Origin: Pseudoalteromonas aliena SW19
GTDB lineage: Bacteria; Pseudomonadota; Gammaproteobacteria; Enterobacterales; Alteromonadaceae
Direction of reading: 5' to 3'
DNA length: 64,000 nt
Assembly: GCF_014905615.1 (NCBI RefSeq)
Contig: NZ_AQGU01000025.1
Location: forward strand, 310,001 to 374,000
Part shown: positions 1-9,596 of the stretch, one piece after another
How the letters are laid out: every line of letters starts with the position of its first letter
Position numbering within the stretch: the first letter of the stretch is position 1
Program-made: the position numbers and the translations under genes
Notes under the pieces: model-generated
What the model was told of the DNA's origin: nothing
Seen by the model: the letters and a program-made list of their open reading frames with translations, nothing else
Database searches by the model: none

Positions 1-103
1 AATGCGCCCTCGCTATGTCCAATACTAGACGGTATCGGACATTAAGTGGTTCTATATTACAATACAAACATTACTAATACGGATACTTTATTTATCCAGT
101 TGT

Positions 104-1063
104 TCAATCAATACTTAGTAAACGCTCAGCTGTATATTCGTTAGTAATTAATCCACTGATCATGTTTGACCTTACTGCGCCCAAAATGGCTAATACTTTT
201 TCTTCGCCAGCAGCTATCGCATAAATCTGTTTGTTAGCATTTGTTTTTAATGGCGTACTTGCTACACGCTGATTAACTGTGCAATCTAAAAGCTTACCGT
301 TTTTATCAAACACCCAACTAATCATTTCGCCAATAGCACCAAGATCTTGTAATTCTGTAAGTTCTTGCGCATCAATAAAACCATCTATATGTAACGGCGA
401 TTTTTCACCTAAGCTACCAATACCAACAAATGTTACATCGGCGTCTTTAGCGAGTTTTAAATTGCCGGTTATATTTTGCTGTGCGTGTAATTGCTCTTTT
501 TCTTCAATGCTTCTTGGTAAAACTGGCAATGGCATTGGATAATGTTTTGCATTGGTATGTTCGGCCATTCTTACTACAACATCATAAGGTGAAGCCGAAC
601 CATCCAAAGCCATATTACCCAGCATTGCTACAATTTTATGTTGCGGACAATCAACGGTTCTTAGTTCATCTACACATGCACGTAAAACTCGGCCGGTTCC
701 CATTGCAACGACTTTAGGTTGTTCTGATTTTAAATGACGTTCTATTTCTGCCGCGCCAGCTTGAGCTAAACCTAATGTAGATGAAGGCTCAGACGGATCG
801 CTCGGCACAACTTCACACGAATCTAACCCAAAACGGCTTTTTAATTTTTCGGCCAAATCCATACATTTTGCAATAGGATGATCGAGCCTAACTTTTATTA
901 ATCCTTGGCTAACTGATAATGCGACCATTCTTTGTGCTGATTGGCGAGATACATTTAGCTTTTTAGCTATTTCATCTTGTGTTTTACCGCCAACATAATA
1001 CAGCCACCCTGCTCTGGCTGCATCATCGAGCTTTCTAATTTCTGTATTTGATAGCTTTACCAC
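104..1063 (-). CDS. SorC/DeoR-type sugar-binding transcriptional regulator
   Basis: This 319-aa protein has the SorC family layout. An N-terminal helix-turn-helix (about residues 25-55, with QDEIAKKLNVSRQSAQRMV) is followed by a sugar-binding/isomerase-like domain carrying the typical VAMGTGRVLRA and FVGIGSLGEKSPL segments. It should bind DNA as a multimer and respond to a phosphorylated sugar; the sugar cannot be read from the sequence. The start is GTG, preceded by AAGAGG at good spacing. It reads towards the left edge, so any sugar operon it controls lies outside the window. Family call is firm, target unknown. Confidence 0.88.
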   Translation of the reverse strand: MVKLSNTEIRKLDDAARAGWLYYVGGKTQDEIAKKLNVSRQSAQRMVALSVSQGLIKVRLDHPIAKCMDLAEKLKSRFGLDSCEVVPSDPSEPSSTLGLAQAGAAEIERHLKSEQPKVVAMGTGRVLRACVDELRTVDCPQHKIVAMLGNMALDGSASPYDVVVRMAEHTNAKHYPMPLPVLPRSIEEKEQLHAQQNITGNLKLAKDADVTFVGIGSLGEKSPLHIDGFIDAQELTELQDLGAIGEMISWVFDKNGKLLDCTVNQRVASTPLKTNANKQIYAIAAGEEKVLAILGAVRSNMISGLITNEYTAERLLSID

Positions 1064-1437
1064 GTAAACCTCTTAGAATAGAAAGAAAACTAAGTCTTTA
1101 TTTTCATTACATAATTTTAATTCTATGTGCTGCTATATAAATTTTTTAGTATCTAATTATCAATAACGTTTTTGTTATTTACAGTTGTAAATATACCATT
1201 CCTTAATAAAAAACACCTAGGTTTCATATGATTATGTAATTAAAATAAGGTGCTATTTAAGGTAATTTAAAGTTCGTAGGAGGTATAAATGCAGGTAATC
1301 CTTTAAAAATAAGCTGTTGGTCAAACCTATGAACAGTTTATTTTTTAGTGTTTTTTAAGCAACGTTCTTGAGCTTATGATGGGGTTAGCTTAGTATTAAA
1401 GCACTTAGATGTATTCAAAAATAGAAGTAACCTACAT
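1064..1437. other. Intergenic region with divergent promoters
   Basis: This 374-bp AT-rich gap separates the divergent SorC regulator and response regulator, so it must hold both promoters. No confident promoter boxes or operators were identified. The one notable item is a strong Shine-Dalgarno (AGGAGG near 1279) followed by a five-codon reading frame at 1289-1306, listed among the findings. No larger gene is visible. Confidence 0.5.
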
Positions 1438-1821
1438 ATGGAATTTGTTCGCCCGCTTGAGCCTATACTCATCATTGACGATGTAAAAGAAATACGTGAT
1501 TATCTAAACCAAATTCTAACCGAGTTAGGTTATGAAGATATTTTAGAAAGCGTAGATTTTAGCTCAGCAAAACCGGTTATTGATGAAAAGTCCCCTAATG
1601 TTATCTTTTTAGATGTTGATTTACCGGACTCTGATGGCACCGATATTTTAGAATTTATAAATTTAACTTACCCGCAGGCACACGTTGTAATGTGCTCTGG
1701 CCATAACAGTTTTGAAAACGTACAAAACACGTGGGAGCTGGGTGCAAAAGGATTTATTGCAAAACCATTTAACGCAAAAAAAGTAGACACCGTAATGAAG
1801 CGGCTCGAACTTATAGACTAG
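1438..1821 (+). CDS. Single-domain response regulator (CheY-like receiver)
   Basis: This 127-aa stand-alone receiver domain has the acidic pair D14/D15, the phospho-acceptor D59 in FLDVD, the conserved Ser at 87 in CSG and K109 in AKPF. There is no output domain, so it should act through protein contacts, as CheY-type or phosphorelay regulators do. No histidine kinase is adjacent. It ends 21 bp before the MoxR gene and could be cotranscribed with it, which would link the phospho-signal to that operon; this is inference only. Confidence 0.9.
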   Translation: MEFVRPLEPILIIDDVKEIRDYLNQILTELGYEDILESVDFSSAKPVIDEKSPNVIFLDVDLPDSDGTDILEFINLTYPQAHVVMCSGHNSFENVQNTWELGAKGFIAKPFNAKKVDTVMKRLELID

Positions 1822-1842
1822 TTGGTATATAAAAAGGTTAGC

Positions 1843-2748
1843 ATGCGCAGTATTGTAACAACAATTATAGACGATTTATCGAGTGTTATATTTGGTAAAC
1901 AACAACAGATTAAATTGGCACTTACTTGTTTGCTTAGCGAAGGCCATTTACTAATAGAAGATTTACCCGGTATGGGTAAAACAACGCTCTCGCATGCTTT
2001 AGCGGCTGTGCTTGGTTTATCGTATCAGCGAATACAATTTACTAGCGACTTACTACCCGCCGATATCCTAGGTACTAATGTATTTAATGCACGCGAGCAT
2101 AGCTTTACGTTTCATAAAGGACCTATTTTTAGCCAAGTTGTTTTAGCTGATGAAATAAATCGAGCAGGCCCTAAAACACAAAGCGCATTACTTGAGGCAA
2201 TGGAAGAGCAACAAGTTACTGTTGATGGTAAAAAGTATACGCTGCCCAACCCATTTTTTGTTATTGCAACACAAAACCCTCTTTATCAATCAGGTACTTA
2301 TCCCCTTCCTGAATCCCAATTAGATCGTTTTTTAATGCGTATTAGCTTGGGATTTCCGCCAAAAGAGGCGGAAAAACGTTTAATTTTAAATATGCAAAAG
2401 CGTGATTATACTCAATTACCACAACGTATTGATCAGCAACAATTAGCGCAGATTCAAACACACATTCAGCAAATAACTTTAAGTTCACCAGTTGTTGACT
2501 ATATCATTGAGCTTGTTAATTTTACGCGAAGTAGCAATGCTTTTGCAGCGGCGCTTTCACCAAGAGCAAGTATGGCGCTTGCTAAAGCGGCAAAGTCGTG
2601 GGCATTTATAGATGGCCGCGATTTTGTATTACCTGAAGATGTTCAAGCTGTATTTACGAGTGTGTGTCAACATCGCTTAGGGCTGCATAATGAGTCGGGT
2701 GAATCGCAAGTTAACGATATTTTAAAAGCAGTGTCGGTTCCGGTATAA
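1843..2748 (+). CDS. MoxR family AAA+ ATPase
   Basis: This is a MoxR-type AAA+ chaperone ATPase of 301 aa. It has Walker A (GMGKTT, residues 43-48), Walker B (VVLADEIN, acidic residues near 102-103), a sensor-like ATQNP segment, and the C-terminal lid with LSPRASMALAKAAK. I place the start at the ATG at 1843, which has AAAGG upstream. An in-frame TTG at 1822 directly after the previous stop codon has no ribosome site. The gene is followed within 6 bp by a DUF58 gene and then a transglutaminase, the standard MoxR-DUF58-TgpA order. In such loci the ATPase is thought to remodel or insert metal into a partner; the partner here is not known. Confidence 0.92.
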   Translation: MRSIVTTIIDDLSSVIFGKQQQIKLALTCLLSEGHLLIEDLPGMGKTTLSHALAAVLGLSYQRIQFTSDLLPADILGTNVFNAREHSFTFHKGPIFSQVVLADEINRAGPKTQSALLEAMEEQQVTVDGKKYTLPNPFFVIATQNPLYQSGTYPLPESQLDRFLMRISLGFPPKEAEKRLILNMQKRDYTQLPQRIDQQQLAQIQTHIQQITLSSPVVDYIIELVNFTRSSNAFAAALSPRASMALAKAAKSWAFIDGRDFVLPEDVQAVFTSVCQHRLGLHNESGESQVNDILKAVSVPV

Positions 2749-2754
2749 AATTTT

Positions 2755-3744
2755 ATGCCAAAAAAATCGATTAAGCGCCCTACTTTATACACCTCATTTA
2801 AACGTGCTGTTTTTAATAAACTTTTGAAAAGTAAGCATTTAAAAAATTCAATTACGCTTGAACATAACACTATTTATGTTTTACCGTCGTCTCTTGGTTG
2901 GTACTTTATTGTTGTCGCTATTTTAAACTTTGTGATGGGTATTAATTATCAAAATAATTTAATTTTAATAATGTCCTACCTTATGTTTGTAGTAATAGTA
3001 ATAGCTATTTTAATGGGTTATAGCAACGTAAGAGGCTTAACAGTCACATTTAAAAATGTGTTTTCGAGTTTTGCAGCGCAAACACCCAGCGCACAATTTA
3101 TTTTACAAAGTACACATGCGTGCCAGTCAATATCGCTTATTTATCAGGATATTACTCAAACTTATTGTCACCTTGATGAAATAAATAACACCGCCGTTAC
3201 TGCAACGCTTAATTTACCTTATGAGCAACGTGGACGTTATGCTTTTCAGCGTATTAAAATTGCTAGTAACTACCCTTTTGGTTTAGTAACTGTTTGGAGT
3301 TACGTTCAACCTCAAGCAACTGTATTTGTCTATCCATCGCTAGAAAAAGTACACAGTGATGCACATGTTAGTTCACTTGATGAACAGGCCGATAATGGCA
3401 AAGTAAAAAAACTCGGAAGTGAAGAGTTTGAACATTTAGTTATTCATCAGCCAGAGATGGGGCTAAATAGAGTATCTTGGAAACACTATGCTAAAACTCA
3501 ACAGTTATTGGTAAAAGAATTTGTTGATTTTAAAACAGCAAATGCTTTGTTTGATTTTAATTTAATGACAGGCGGCACTGAACAGCGCTTAAGCCAATTG
3601 TGTTTTTTAGTCTGTGAAGCCACAGAGCAAAACAGCTCTTTTATGTTAAAACTGCCAAATAAATCGATAGAAATAAACACAGGTCAACAACACAAGCAGC
3701 AGTGTTTAGAATGCTTAAGTACTTATGATGGCGATGTATTATGA
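2755..3744 (+). CDS. DUF58 domain-containing membrane protein
   Basis: This 329-aa protein has two N-terminal membrane helices (about 48-64 and 69-91) and a C-terminal DUF58 region. The helices are followed by a beta-rich soluble segment, including NYPFGLVTVWSY, and the DUF58 core EFEHLVIHQPEMGLNRVSWKHYAKTQ is cut by GSEEF just ahead of it. DUF58 proteins almost always sit beside MoxR ATPases, as here, but their biochemical role is unclear. It starts 6 bp after moxR and its stop overlaps the next start by 4 bp (ATGA), so translation is probably coupled. Confidence 0.88.
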   Translation: MPKKSIKRPTLYTSFKRAVFNKLLKSKHLKNSITLEHNTIYVLPSSLGWYFIVVAILNFVMGINYQNNLILIMSYLMFVVIVIAILMGYSNVRGLTVTFKNVFSSFAAQTPSAQFILQSTHACQSISLIYQDITQTYCHLDEINNTAVTATLNLPYEQRGRYAFQRIKIASNYPFGLVTVWSYVQPQATVFVYPSLEKVHSDAHVSSLDEQADNGKVKKLGSEEFEHLVIHQPEMGLNRVSWKHYAKTQQLLVKEFVDFKTANALFDFNLMTGGTEQRLSQLCFLVCEATEQNSSFMLKLPNKSIEINTGQQHKQQCLECLSTYDGDVL

Positions 3745-5729
3745 ATAACATCAAAAATGAAAAAATAGTTAACTTTTCATTGTGCTTTATCTACGCCTTT
3801 TTAATTGTGTTTTTTATTGCACATTTACCCATTGCATTTGTGAGTGTGCTAGCTACGTTATCTGTATGGAATTTTGTAATCGCCTTTAGAAACACTAAAA
3901 AGCCCAATGCATGGCTTGCAAATATATTGGCTGGCTCTTCTCTAGTTGTAATGATTTACAGTGTTGGAATGTCCGATACGGTTATATTATTTGTTGCTAT
4001 GTTACTGCTTTCTAGTATTTTTAAATTGCTACAAGCTAAAACAAAAAAGCATTATCATATTATTATCACCCTTACTTTTTTCTCTCTCTCGTCTGCGTAT
4101 TTATTTAACCAAAGTATAATAACAACCTTAGTTATAAGTGGTTTGTTTATACTAAACTTTGCTGTACTTGGGTTATTAGAGTCAAAGCACAACTTAAAAA
4201 TGGTTTCAAAACAAAGTAGTAAACTATTTTTAATGGCATTGCCGCTGGCAATATTTTTACTCTTATTTTTACCTAAAATCCCTGCATTTTGGCAGTTGCC
4301 AGGGCCAAAGCTAGCCAAAACAGGGCTTTCTGAGCAGGTAGACCCCTTTGATATTGCAAAGCTTTCTAATTCTGACGAATTAGTTTTTAGAGCTACATTT
4401 AATCAACAAGCCCCCAGTTCCCCTTATTATTGGCGAGCTATTGTGCATGACGAATTTAATGGCAATGCGTGGCTTATGTCTGACTATTTAAAATATAATA
4501 ATCAATCTAACAACAGCTCAAGCGTTACAAACAATACCCAAAAGCTGGCGAACTATACGATTATTGCAGAGCCTGCTACCCAAAAATGGTTATACGGATT
4601 GGCCTATTCAATGAGTAATAGCAAAAACGTAAACAACAGTTTGCTTGGTGTATTACGTAAAAAAAATTATCAGGCCAAAAGTTTACAATACAATGTCAGC
4701 AGCTTTGACTTTGAAAGTACTGCGCTTGAGCCGTTTGAAAAAAAACGCTATACGTATCTTGCTCACAAACAAAATAGCCAAGCCTCTGAATTAGCTAATG
4801 GTTTAATGCAGCATGTTAATTCAGATCGTGATTTCTATAATGCCTTGTTACAGTATTTTGTAGAAAAAGAGTTTAAATACACACTTACGCCTTCCCCTAT
4901 GAGTGGTGATAATACAATTGATCAGTTTTTATTTGAAAACAAACGTGGCTTTTGTGGGCACTATGCTAGCGCCGCTGCGTATATTTTTAGAGATGCAGGC
5001 ATACCTGCTCGTGTAGTAAGTGGTTATTTAGGCGGTGAATTAAATCAAGATAATAATACGCTAACAGTTCGTCAGTACGACGCGCATGCGTGGGTAGAAG
5101 TATATTTAGAAAACGAAGGTTGGGTTATTTTTGATGCAACCGCCGTTGTTGCCCCCGAACGATTAAATGGATCTCTTTCACAAAACGATGAACTTAATGA
5201 TGAGTTTAAAAGTAATCTTGATTTTGGTTTAGTCAGGTTAAGTAACTTTGCTGCTATTAATTGGTTAAGACTCGAGATTGAAAATCTAGATTATAAATGG
5301 TCTAGCTGGGTTTTAGGGTTTGATGACGAAAAGCAAAGTGACTTTTTAAAATCATTTTTTGGTAGTAAAAATAGTTGGCTGGTGCCTCTAATGGTGCTTT
5401 TAATCGCTGGTTTTAGCTTTGCAGGCTATTTTGTTTATTTAAATTGGCCGCAAAAAAGTAAAACAAAACCCCCTCCTATCGTCAAAGAGTACCTTGATAT
5501 TTTACGCTGGGCGCAAAAAAATAAAGTTATTGCACCTGAGCACTTAACGCCAAACCAGCAACTTGAATATATTTCGCAAAAAAAACCTGAAGTTGGGCTA
5601 TTAATCATCGAATTTAGTCAGTTATTTAACCAAGTACGTTATGCTAAAACGCCATTTACAAAAGAGCGTAAAACTCAGGCTAAAGATCTGATAAAATTAA
5701 TTAAAAGCACAAATAAGAGAAAAATATGA
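3741..5729 (+). CDS. TgpA-like transglutaminase-fold membrane protein (DUF3488/DUF4129)
   Basis: This 662-aa protein has about six N-terminal membrane helices (residues 10-185). A periplasmic transglutaminase-like domain follows, with an apparent Cys-His-Asp triad at C405 (GFCGHYASA), H449 (DAHAW) and D465 (IFDATA). A further helix lies near 545-567, with a cytoplasmic DUF4129-like tail. The architecture matches TgpA of Pseudomonas aeruginosa, a periplasmic transglutaminase whose gene also sits beside MoxR and DUF58 genes. It overlaps DUF58 and the downstream antiporter gene by ATGA on both sides. The substrate is not evident. Confidence 0.9.
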   Translation: MNNIKNEKIVNFSLCFIYAFLIVFFIAHLPIAFVSVLATLSVWNFVIAFRNTKKPNAWLANILAGSSLVVMIYSVGMSDTVILFVAMLLLSSIFKLLQAKTKKHYHIIITLTFFSLSSAYLFNQSIITTLVISGLFILNFAVLGLLESKHNLKMVSKQSSKLFLMALPLAIFLLLFLPKIPAFWQLPGPKLAKTGLSEQVDPFDIAKLSNSDELVFRATFNQQAPSSPYYWRAIVHDEFNGNAWLMSDYLKYNNQSNNSSSVTNNTQKLANYTIIAEPATQKWLYGLAYSMSNSKNVNNSLLGVLRKKNYQAKSLQYNVSSFDFESTALEPFEKKRYTYLAHKQNSQASELANGLMQHVNSDRDFYNALLQYFVEKEFKYTLTPSPMSGDNTIDQFLFENKRGFCGHYASAAAYIFRDAGIPARVVSGYLGGELNQDNNTLTVRQYDAHAWVEVYLENEGWVIFDATAVVAPERLNGSLSQNDELNDEFKSNLDFGLVRLSNFAAINWLRLEIENLDYKWSSWVLGFDDEKQSDFLKSFFGSKNSWLVPLMVLLIAGFSFAGYFVYLNWPQKSKTKPPPIVKEYLDILRWAQKNKVIAPEHLTPNQQLEYISQKKPEVGLLIIEFSQLFNQVRYAKTPFTKERKTQAKDLIKLIKSTNKRKI

Positions 5730-7048
5730 ATGCGGTTGTTATAGGCGTTATTTTAATGCTGGGGCTTACTTTAGTCCGCGTAAATGTCATAGTGGCAATG
5801 ACACTCAGTGCCCTTGTAGCAGGTTTAACTGCAGGCTTAGATTTAAAAGAAAGCCTAGATGCATTTAATTCCGGTTTGTCGGCCGGCGCTGAAATTGCTT
5901 TAAGTTATGCCATGCTAGGTGCATTTGCTGTAGCAATTTCTAAATCGGGTTTAACGCGAATTTTAGCTGCTAAATTACTTGCTAAGGTTAATGCTAAAGA
6001 TAGCGGCAGTGAAACTGTACTGAGTTATTTTATATTATTAATTATTTTAGCCTGCGCCGTATCATCGCAAAACTTGGTACCTGTACACATTGCGTTTATA
6101 CCTATTCTTATTCCTCCATTACTTGTGGTATTTAATAAACTTCGATTAGACCGCCGTGCCATTGCATGTATTTTAACGTTTGGTTTGGCCACATCCTACA
6201 TGGTTTTACCTTATGGCTTTGGCGGTATTTATTTGTATTCGATTTTGCATAAAAATCTAGTCGATAACGGCTTAAGCATAGTTAATACCCAAGTACCGAT
6301 GGCAATGATTATACCCGCTATTGGTATGTTTATAGGTTTACTTATTGCGGTATTTTTTACCTATCGTAAACGCCGCGATTACAAACAACAGTCGCTTACA
6401 ACTGAGAGTAAATCAGTGGCTGTCGAGAATCCTAAAAAAGTGATGCTAGTTGGCTTATTTGCAGTGCTCGCCTCTTTAGTTGCACAAAACGTAAGTGGCT
6501 CAATGATTTTAGGCGGCTTAGTCGGCGTAATGATTTTTAGCGTATTTGGTGTTGTTAAATGGGAAGAAAATGGCGACGTATTTAGCAAAGGCGTTGCAAT
6601 GATGGCAATGATTGGTTTTATTATGATATCAGCACAGGGTTTTGCATCGGTTATGCAAGCCACTGGCGATGTGGAGAGCTTAGTAAATAGTACCGCTACT
6701 TTATTTGACGGAAATAAGCCCATAGCTGCAGCCGTTATTTTACTTGTTGGATTACTGATCACAATGGGCATTGGTAGTTCATTTTCAACAGTGCCTATTA
6801 TTGCTGCCTTGTTTGTACCTTTGTGTTTAGAGCTGGGTTTTTCAGTAATGGCCACTGCCGCTCTTGTCGGTACCGCCGGCGCACTAGGTGATGCAGGCTC
6901 CCCTGCGTCAGATTCAACACTTGGCCCAACATCAGGTTTAAATGCCGATGGGCAGCACGACCATATTTGGGATTCGGTTGTACCGACCTTTGTGCACTTT
7001 AATATACCGTTACTAATATTTGGTTGGATAGCGGCAATGGTGCTTTAA
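5726..7048 (+). CDS. Na+/H+ antiporter family (NhaC-like) membrane transporter
   Basis: This 440-aa integral membrane protein has about eleven hydrophobic segments. It has a short family-specific N-terminal helix and a conserved C-terminal stretch, [20 protein letters not shown], typical of the Na+/H+ antiporter family also annotated for some amino-acid transporters. It could exchange Na+ or an organic substrate for protons; the sequence does not settle which. Its start overlaps the stop of the TgpA-like gene (ATGA), so it belongs to the MoxR operon, which is an unusual companion. Two hairpins with T-rich tails follow it. Confidence 0.82.
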   Translation: MNAVVIGVILMLGLTLVRVNVIVAMTLSALVAGLTAGLDLKESLDAFNSGLSAGAEIALSYAMLGAFAVAISKSGLTRILAAKLLAKVNAKDSGSETVLSYFILLIILACAVSSQNLVPVHIAFIPILIPPLLVVFNKLRLDRRAIACILTFGLATSYMVLPYGFGGIYLYSILHKNLVDNGLSIVNTQVPMAMIIPAIGMFIGLLIAVFFTYRKRRDYKQQSLTTESKSVAVENPKKVMLVGLFAVLASLVAQNVSGSMILGGLVGVMIFSVFGVVKWEENGDVFSKGVAMMAMIGFIMISAQGFASVMQATGDVESLVNSTATLFDGNKPIAAAVILLVGLLITMGIGSSFSTVPIIAALFVPLCLELGFSVMATAALVGTAGALGDAGSPASDSTLGPTSGLNADGQHDHIWDSVVPTFVHFNIPLLIFGWIAAMVL

Positions 7049-7096
7049 GTGGTATTGATGTAAATATTAGTGCGTTTAATTGAGGCTCTATTTGAG

Positions 7097-7123
7097 AAAA
7101 GGTATGTTTAAAGCATACCTTTT
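7097..7123 (+). terminator. Rho-independent terminator after the antiporter gene
   Basis: A perfect 10-bp inverted repeat (AAAAGGTATG / CATACCTTTT) with a 7-nt loop ends in TTTT. It lies 49 bp past the antiporter stop codon. Confidence 0.7.
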
Positions 7124-7252
7124 CACTACTAACAGTTCTCAGCCCTATCAATTAATAGCTTTCTATTCTGATTACTTTAGTCGTTAATATTAACATCGCT
7201 GTTGAGATTATATTTAGTATAAATTAGTATGATGTGTTCTTTTTTGGTTTTT

Positions 7253-7282
7253 TATATAAGCACCTTAATTGGTGCTTATATA
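7253..7282. terminator. Second terminator-like hairpin
   Basis: A perfect 12-bp inverted repeat (TATATAAGCACC / GGTGCTTATATA) with a 6-nt loop is followed on the plus strand by ATTTTATTTT. It lies between the convergent antiporter and thioesterase genes and could stop transcription from either side. Confidence 0.65.
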
Positions 7283-7314
7283 ATTTTATTTTATCATGTA
7301 TTTAAAGCTCTAAA

Positions 7315-7746
7315 TTACTCAAAACCATAGATCATTTTATCGCACACTACCGGTGTCGGTCTGTGATTATCATCCACTGCAACAAACGTAAAGCTACCAC
7401 TAATGGCTGAATGCTTGTCGTCTTTATGCATTGTTTCTAGCAATATATCTACATCTACCTTTAAGCTGGTATTTCCTACATGTACGACTTTAGCGATTAA
7501 CTCTGCAAAAGTACCTGCTGGTATTGCCTCTTTAAAATCGACCCTATCAGATGAAATAGTTACCAAAGGTTTACGACAAAAACGAGTCGCTGCTATAAAT
7601 GCAACCTCATCCATCCATGCCAGTGCATCACCACCAAATAATGTATTGTGATGGTTAGTACGCCCAGGAAATACGGTTTTTGTTACTGATGTGGTTGAAT
7701 CTTTAATACGCTGTGCAATTATTGCATCGCGATTTATGTCAGTCAT
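7315..7746 (-). CDS. Acyl-CoA thioesterase, YciA-like hotdog fold
   Basis: This 143-aa hotdog-fold thioesterase hydrolyses acyl-CoA to free acid and CoA. The family signature is visible in NTLFGGDALAWMDEVAFIAA, where the Asp of the central helix is catalytic, and in VTISSDRVDFKEAIPAG. The length is normal for single-domain YciA/BFIT proteins. It lies 5 bp downstream of the M23 peptidase gene on the same strand and may share its transcript. Chain-length preference cannot be judged. Confidence 0.88.
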   Translation of the reverse strand: MTDINRDAIIAQRIKDSTTSVTKTVFPGRTNHHNTLFGGDALAWMDEVAFIAATRFCRKPLVTISSDRVDFKEAIPAGTFAELIAKVVHVGNTSLKVDVDILLETMHKDDKHSAISGSFTFVAVDDNHRPTPVVCDKMIYGFE

Positions 7747-7751
7747 AAATT

Positions 7752-8603
7752 CTACTTTTTGTTTGCTAATGTGTCTTGCATTAATAATGCAGGATCAAGG
7801 CGTTCGCCTTTCCAGTTAAAACGCCAATCTAAGTGAGGGCCAGTAACACGGCCGGTTGCACCAATTTCAGCTACTTTATTGCCTTGTTCAATTTTGTCAC
7901 CCACTTTTACATCAAGCTTACTCAAATGTATGTATGTGGAGGTAATGCCGTGGCCATGATCTAAAATTAATGTACCGCCTGAGTAATATAAATCAGGCTC
8001 AGCAAATACCACCGTACCGCTAATTGGTGCATACACAGGTGAACCAGTTTTATTTGCAATGTCTAAACCAAAGTGCGGACGACGAGGCTCACCATTAAAA
8101 TAACGCTGACTGCCATAAACACCCGATATACGCCCTTCTGCAGGCTTTAACACAGGGTCTAAAAAGTACAGTAAATCAGAGTTTACTTCTCTCGCTTTTC
8201 GTACAGCCACCGCTTCGCGGCTTATACGGGCGCTAACTTTTTTAGGCGGAGATACATATTTTTTGGCTACGCCGGTAATTTTATCAATTTTATAGTCGCG
8301 CTTAGTAATAGCTATCGGATGAGAATGCAATTTACCCCTGTTATCTACCCATTTTAAAGTATGAGTAGTATCAGCGTCACGACCAAAACCAAACACAAAA
8401 TCACCTTGTGCCGATAGTTTTAAATTTTCACCATTTAGGCTAACTGACTTTGCGTTTTCAAGCTTACCGGTAACTAAACCGCCTTGTGTTAAATGCCCTT
8501 TTAGCTCAAGCGCCATAGCACTAAAGCTAGCAGAGGCAACAAGCGCCATAGCACTAAAGCTAGCAGAGGCAACAAGCGCTGTTGCTAAAAGTGTTTTAAA
8601 CAT
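7752..8603 (-). CDS. Exported M23 family metallopeptidase (LytM domain)
   Basis: This protein of about 283 aa is a periplasmic peptidoglycan endopeptidase or regulator. The LytM domain shows HFGLDIANKTGSPVYAP, GGTLILDHGHGITSTYIH and GPHLDW; the usual HxH pair reads HLD, so the second His is replaced. I chose the ATG at 8603 rather than the upstream one at 8633. It has AAAGGG upstream, begins a proper signal peptide and overlaps the preceding stop by 8 bp. The signal peptide contains an 11-residue tandem duplication (ALVASASFSAM twice), doubling the hydrophobic core and giving two possible AMA cleavage sites. It follows the QueD-like gene. Confidence 0.87.
   Translation of the reverse strand: MFKTLLATALVASASFSAMALVASASFSAMALELKGHLTQGGLVTGKLENAKSVSLNGENLKLSAQGDFVFGFGRDADTTHTLKWVDNRGKLHSHPIAITKRDYKIDKITGVAKKYVSPPKKVSARISREAVAVRKAREVNSDLLYFLDPVLKPAEGRISGVYGSQRYFNGEPRRPHFGLDIANKTGSPVYAPISGTVVFAEPDLYYSGGTLILDHGHGITSTYIHLSKLDVKVGDKIEQGNKVAEIGATGRVTGPHLDWRFNWKGERLDPALLMQDTLANKK
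8508..8573. repeat. 33-bp tandem duplication inside the signal-peptide coding region
   Basis: Two identical, directly adjacent 33-bp units (8508-8540 and 8541-8573), followed by six more matching bases, encode 11 residues twice. The unit length keeps the reading frame. Identity at every base implies a recent duplication, or an assembly artefact. Confidence 0.95.
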
Positions 8604-9453
8604 AACTAATTGACCCTTTTCCGACACCTTCATAAGCGGTCACTTTTACAGCTTTTTCAGGATATTGGGCTTTAATTTGGCCAGCTACATGTTCAGCAAT
8701 ACATTCTACAGTGGTATCTACTGGTAAAATGTCGCAACGAGACTCGCTAATAGCCATTTCAAAATAGCCTTGTGCCGATGTATAAGCAAAACATACATCA
8801 TCCACTTTGGCTGTAATGTGTTTTAAATCAGGTGCGTTAATTTGATCTTCACTGGTGGCTAGATAAATATCTTGCCACTTTAAAGACCATTCTTTTTGTA
8901 AGCGCGGCATAGAAATACCATCAAGGCTTATGCCTATTTGAGAGCGATGCCCATGAATAATACGCTGGCAATTACCGTCATGCTTTTTAAGGCCATGGCT
9001 ATAATGATAATAGAAGCTTTGGCTATGCTCAGGCTTAAGAGACAACTCAATTTTTTCAATGTTATCTGGCAGCTTTGGTAAAATTGTGGCAACTAAAAAA
9101 TCAGTCACCGATTCAACCGTTACTTCGTCTGCGTTAATCATGCAATAAGCTTGATGAGGAGCGCTCATCGCTAAGTGGTTGTTTTCACCAAATGTGCAGT
9201 CGAGTGTTTTATGCTCATCAAACGCAGACACTGTGCCATTAAGGCCTGTAGGAATTGCTAAACGGTGATCGATACACTCATCTATAATGCCTTTAATTTG
9301 CTTTTTAACTAAACCAAAGTCTAAAACCATAGACTCTTTGTTAAGTTTACCGTGCAAAGTTAAATCAACAATCCAGCTCTCGCCAACGGCGCCGCGTTTG
9401 TTACATAAGTAAGAAAAATCAATCACAGTTAGTGAGTTAACAAAAAGGATCAT
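8596..9453 (-). CDS. Two-domain 6-carboxytetrahydropterin synthase (QueD/PTPS) family protein
   Basis: This 285-aa protein is about twice the usual QueD length and reads as two fused PTPS domains. The first half (1-140) keeps the MVLDFGLVKKQIK and CIDHRLAIP segments but has VGESW where the zinc-binding HGH should be. The second half (150-285) carries the zinc and catalytic motifs, HYSHGL, GNCQRIIHGHR, TTVECIAEHVA and the AYEGVGKGSISY glutamate. QueD family enzymes act in queuosine or pterin synthesis; activity of the fused form is unproven. AAAGGAAG precedes the ATG. The downstream M23 gene overlaps by 8 bp. Confidence 0.78.
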   Translation of the reverse strand: MILFVNSLTVIDFSYLCNKRGAVGESWIVDLTLHGKLNKESMVLDFGLVKKQIKGIIDECIDHRLAIPTGLNGTVSAFDEHKTLDCTFGENNHLAMSAPHQAYCMINADEVTVESVTDFLVATILPKLPDNIEKIELSLKPEHSQSFYYHYSHGLKKHDGNCQRIIHGHRSQIGISLDGISMPRLQKEWSLKWQDIYLATSEDQINAPDLKHITAKVDDVCFAYTSAQGYFEMAISESRCDILPVDTTVECIAEHVAGQIKAQYPEKAVKVTAYEGVGKGSISYV

Positions 9454-9596
9454 AAACTTCCTTTAGACTGGTTATAAGACAGCGCTAATTATAATGATTT
9501 CTGATTGTAATTGCGCGGTTTTATAGAGCAAAAACCAATCGAGTTGTTTGATTGATGATTTAATGCGCAATATTTTGATTTTTTAACTGCTCCGAG

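Noticed and set aside
1843..1848. TTG at 1822 as start of the MoxR gene
   Set aside because: It directly follows the previous stop with no ribosome site; the ATG at 1843 has one.
6379..6855. 158-aa reading frame antisense to the antiporter gene
   Set aside because: It is the mirror of a hydrophobic membrane-protein gene with no family features or ribosome site.
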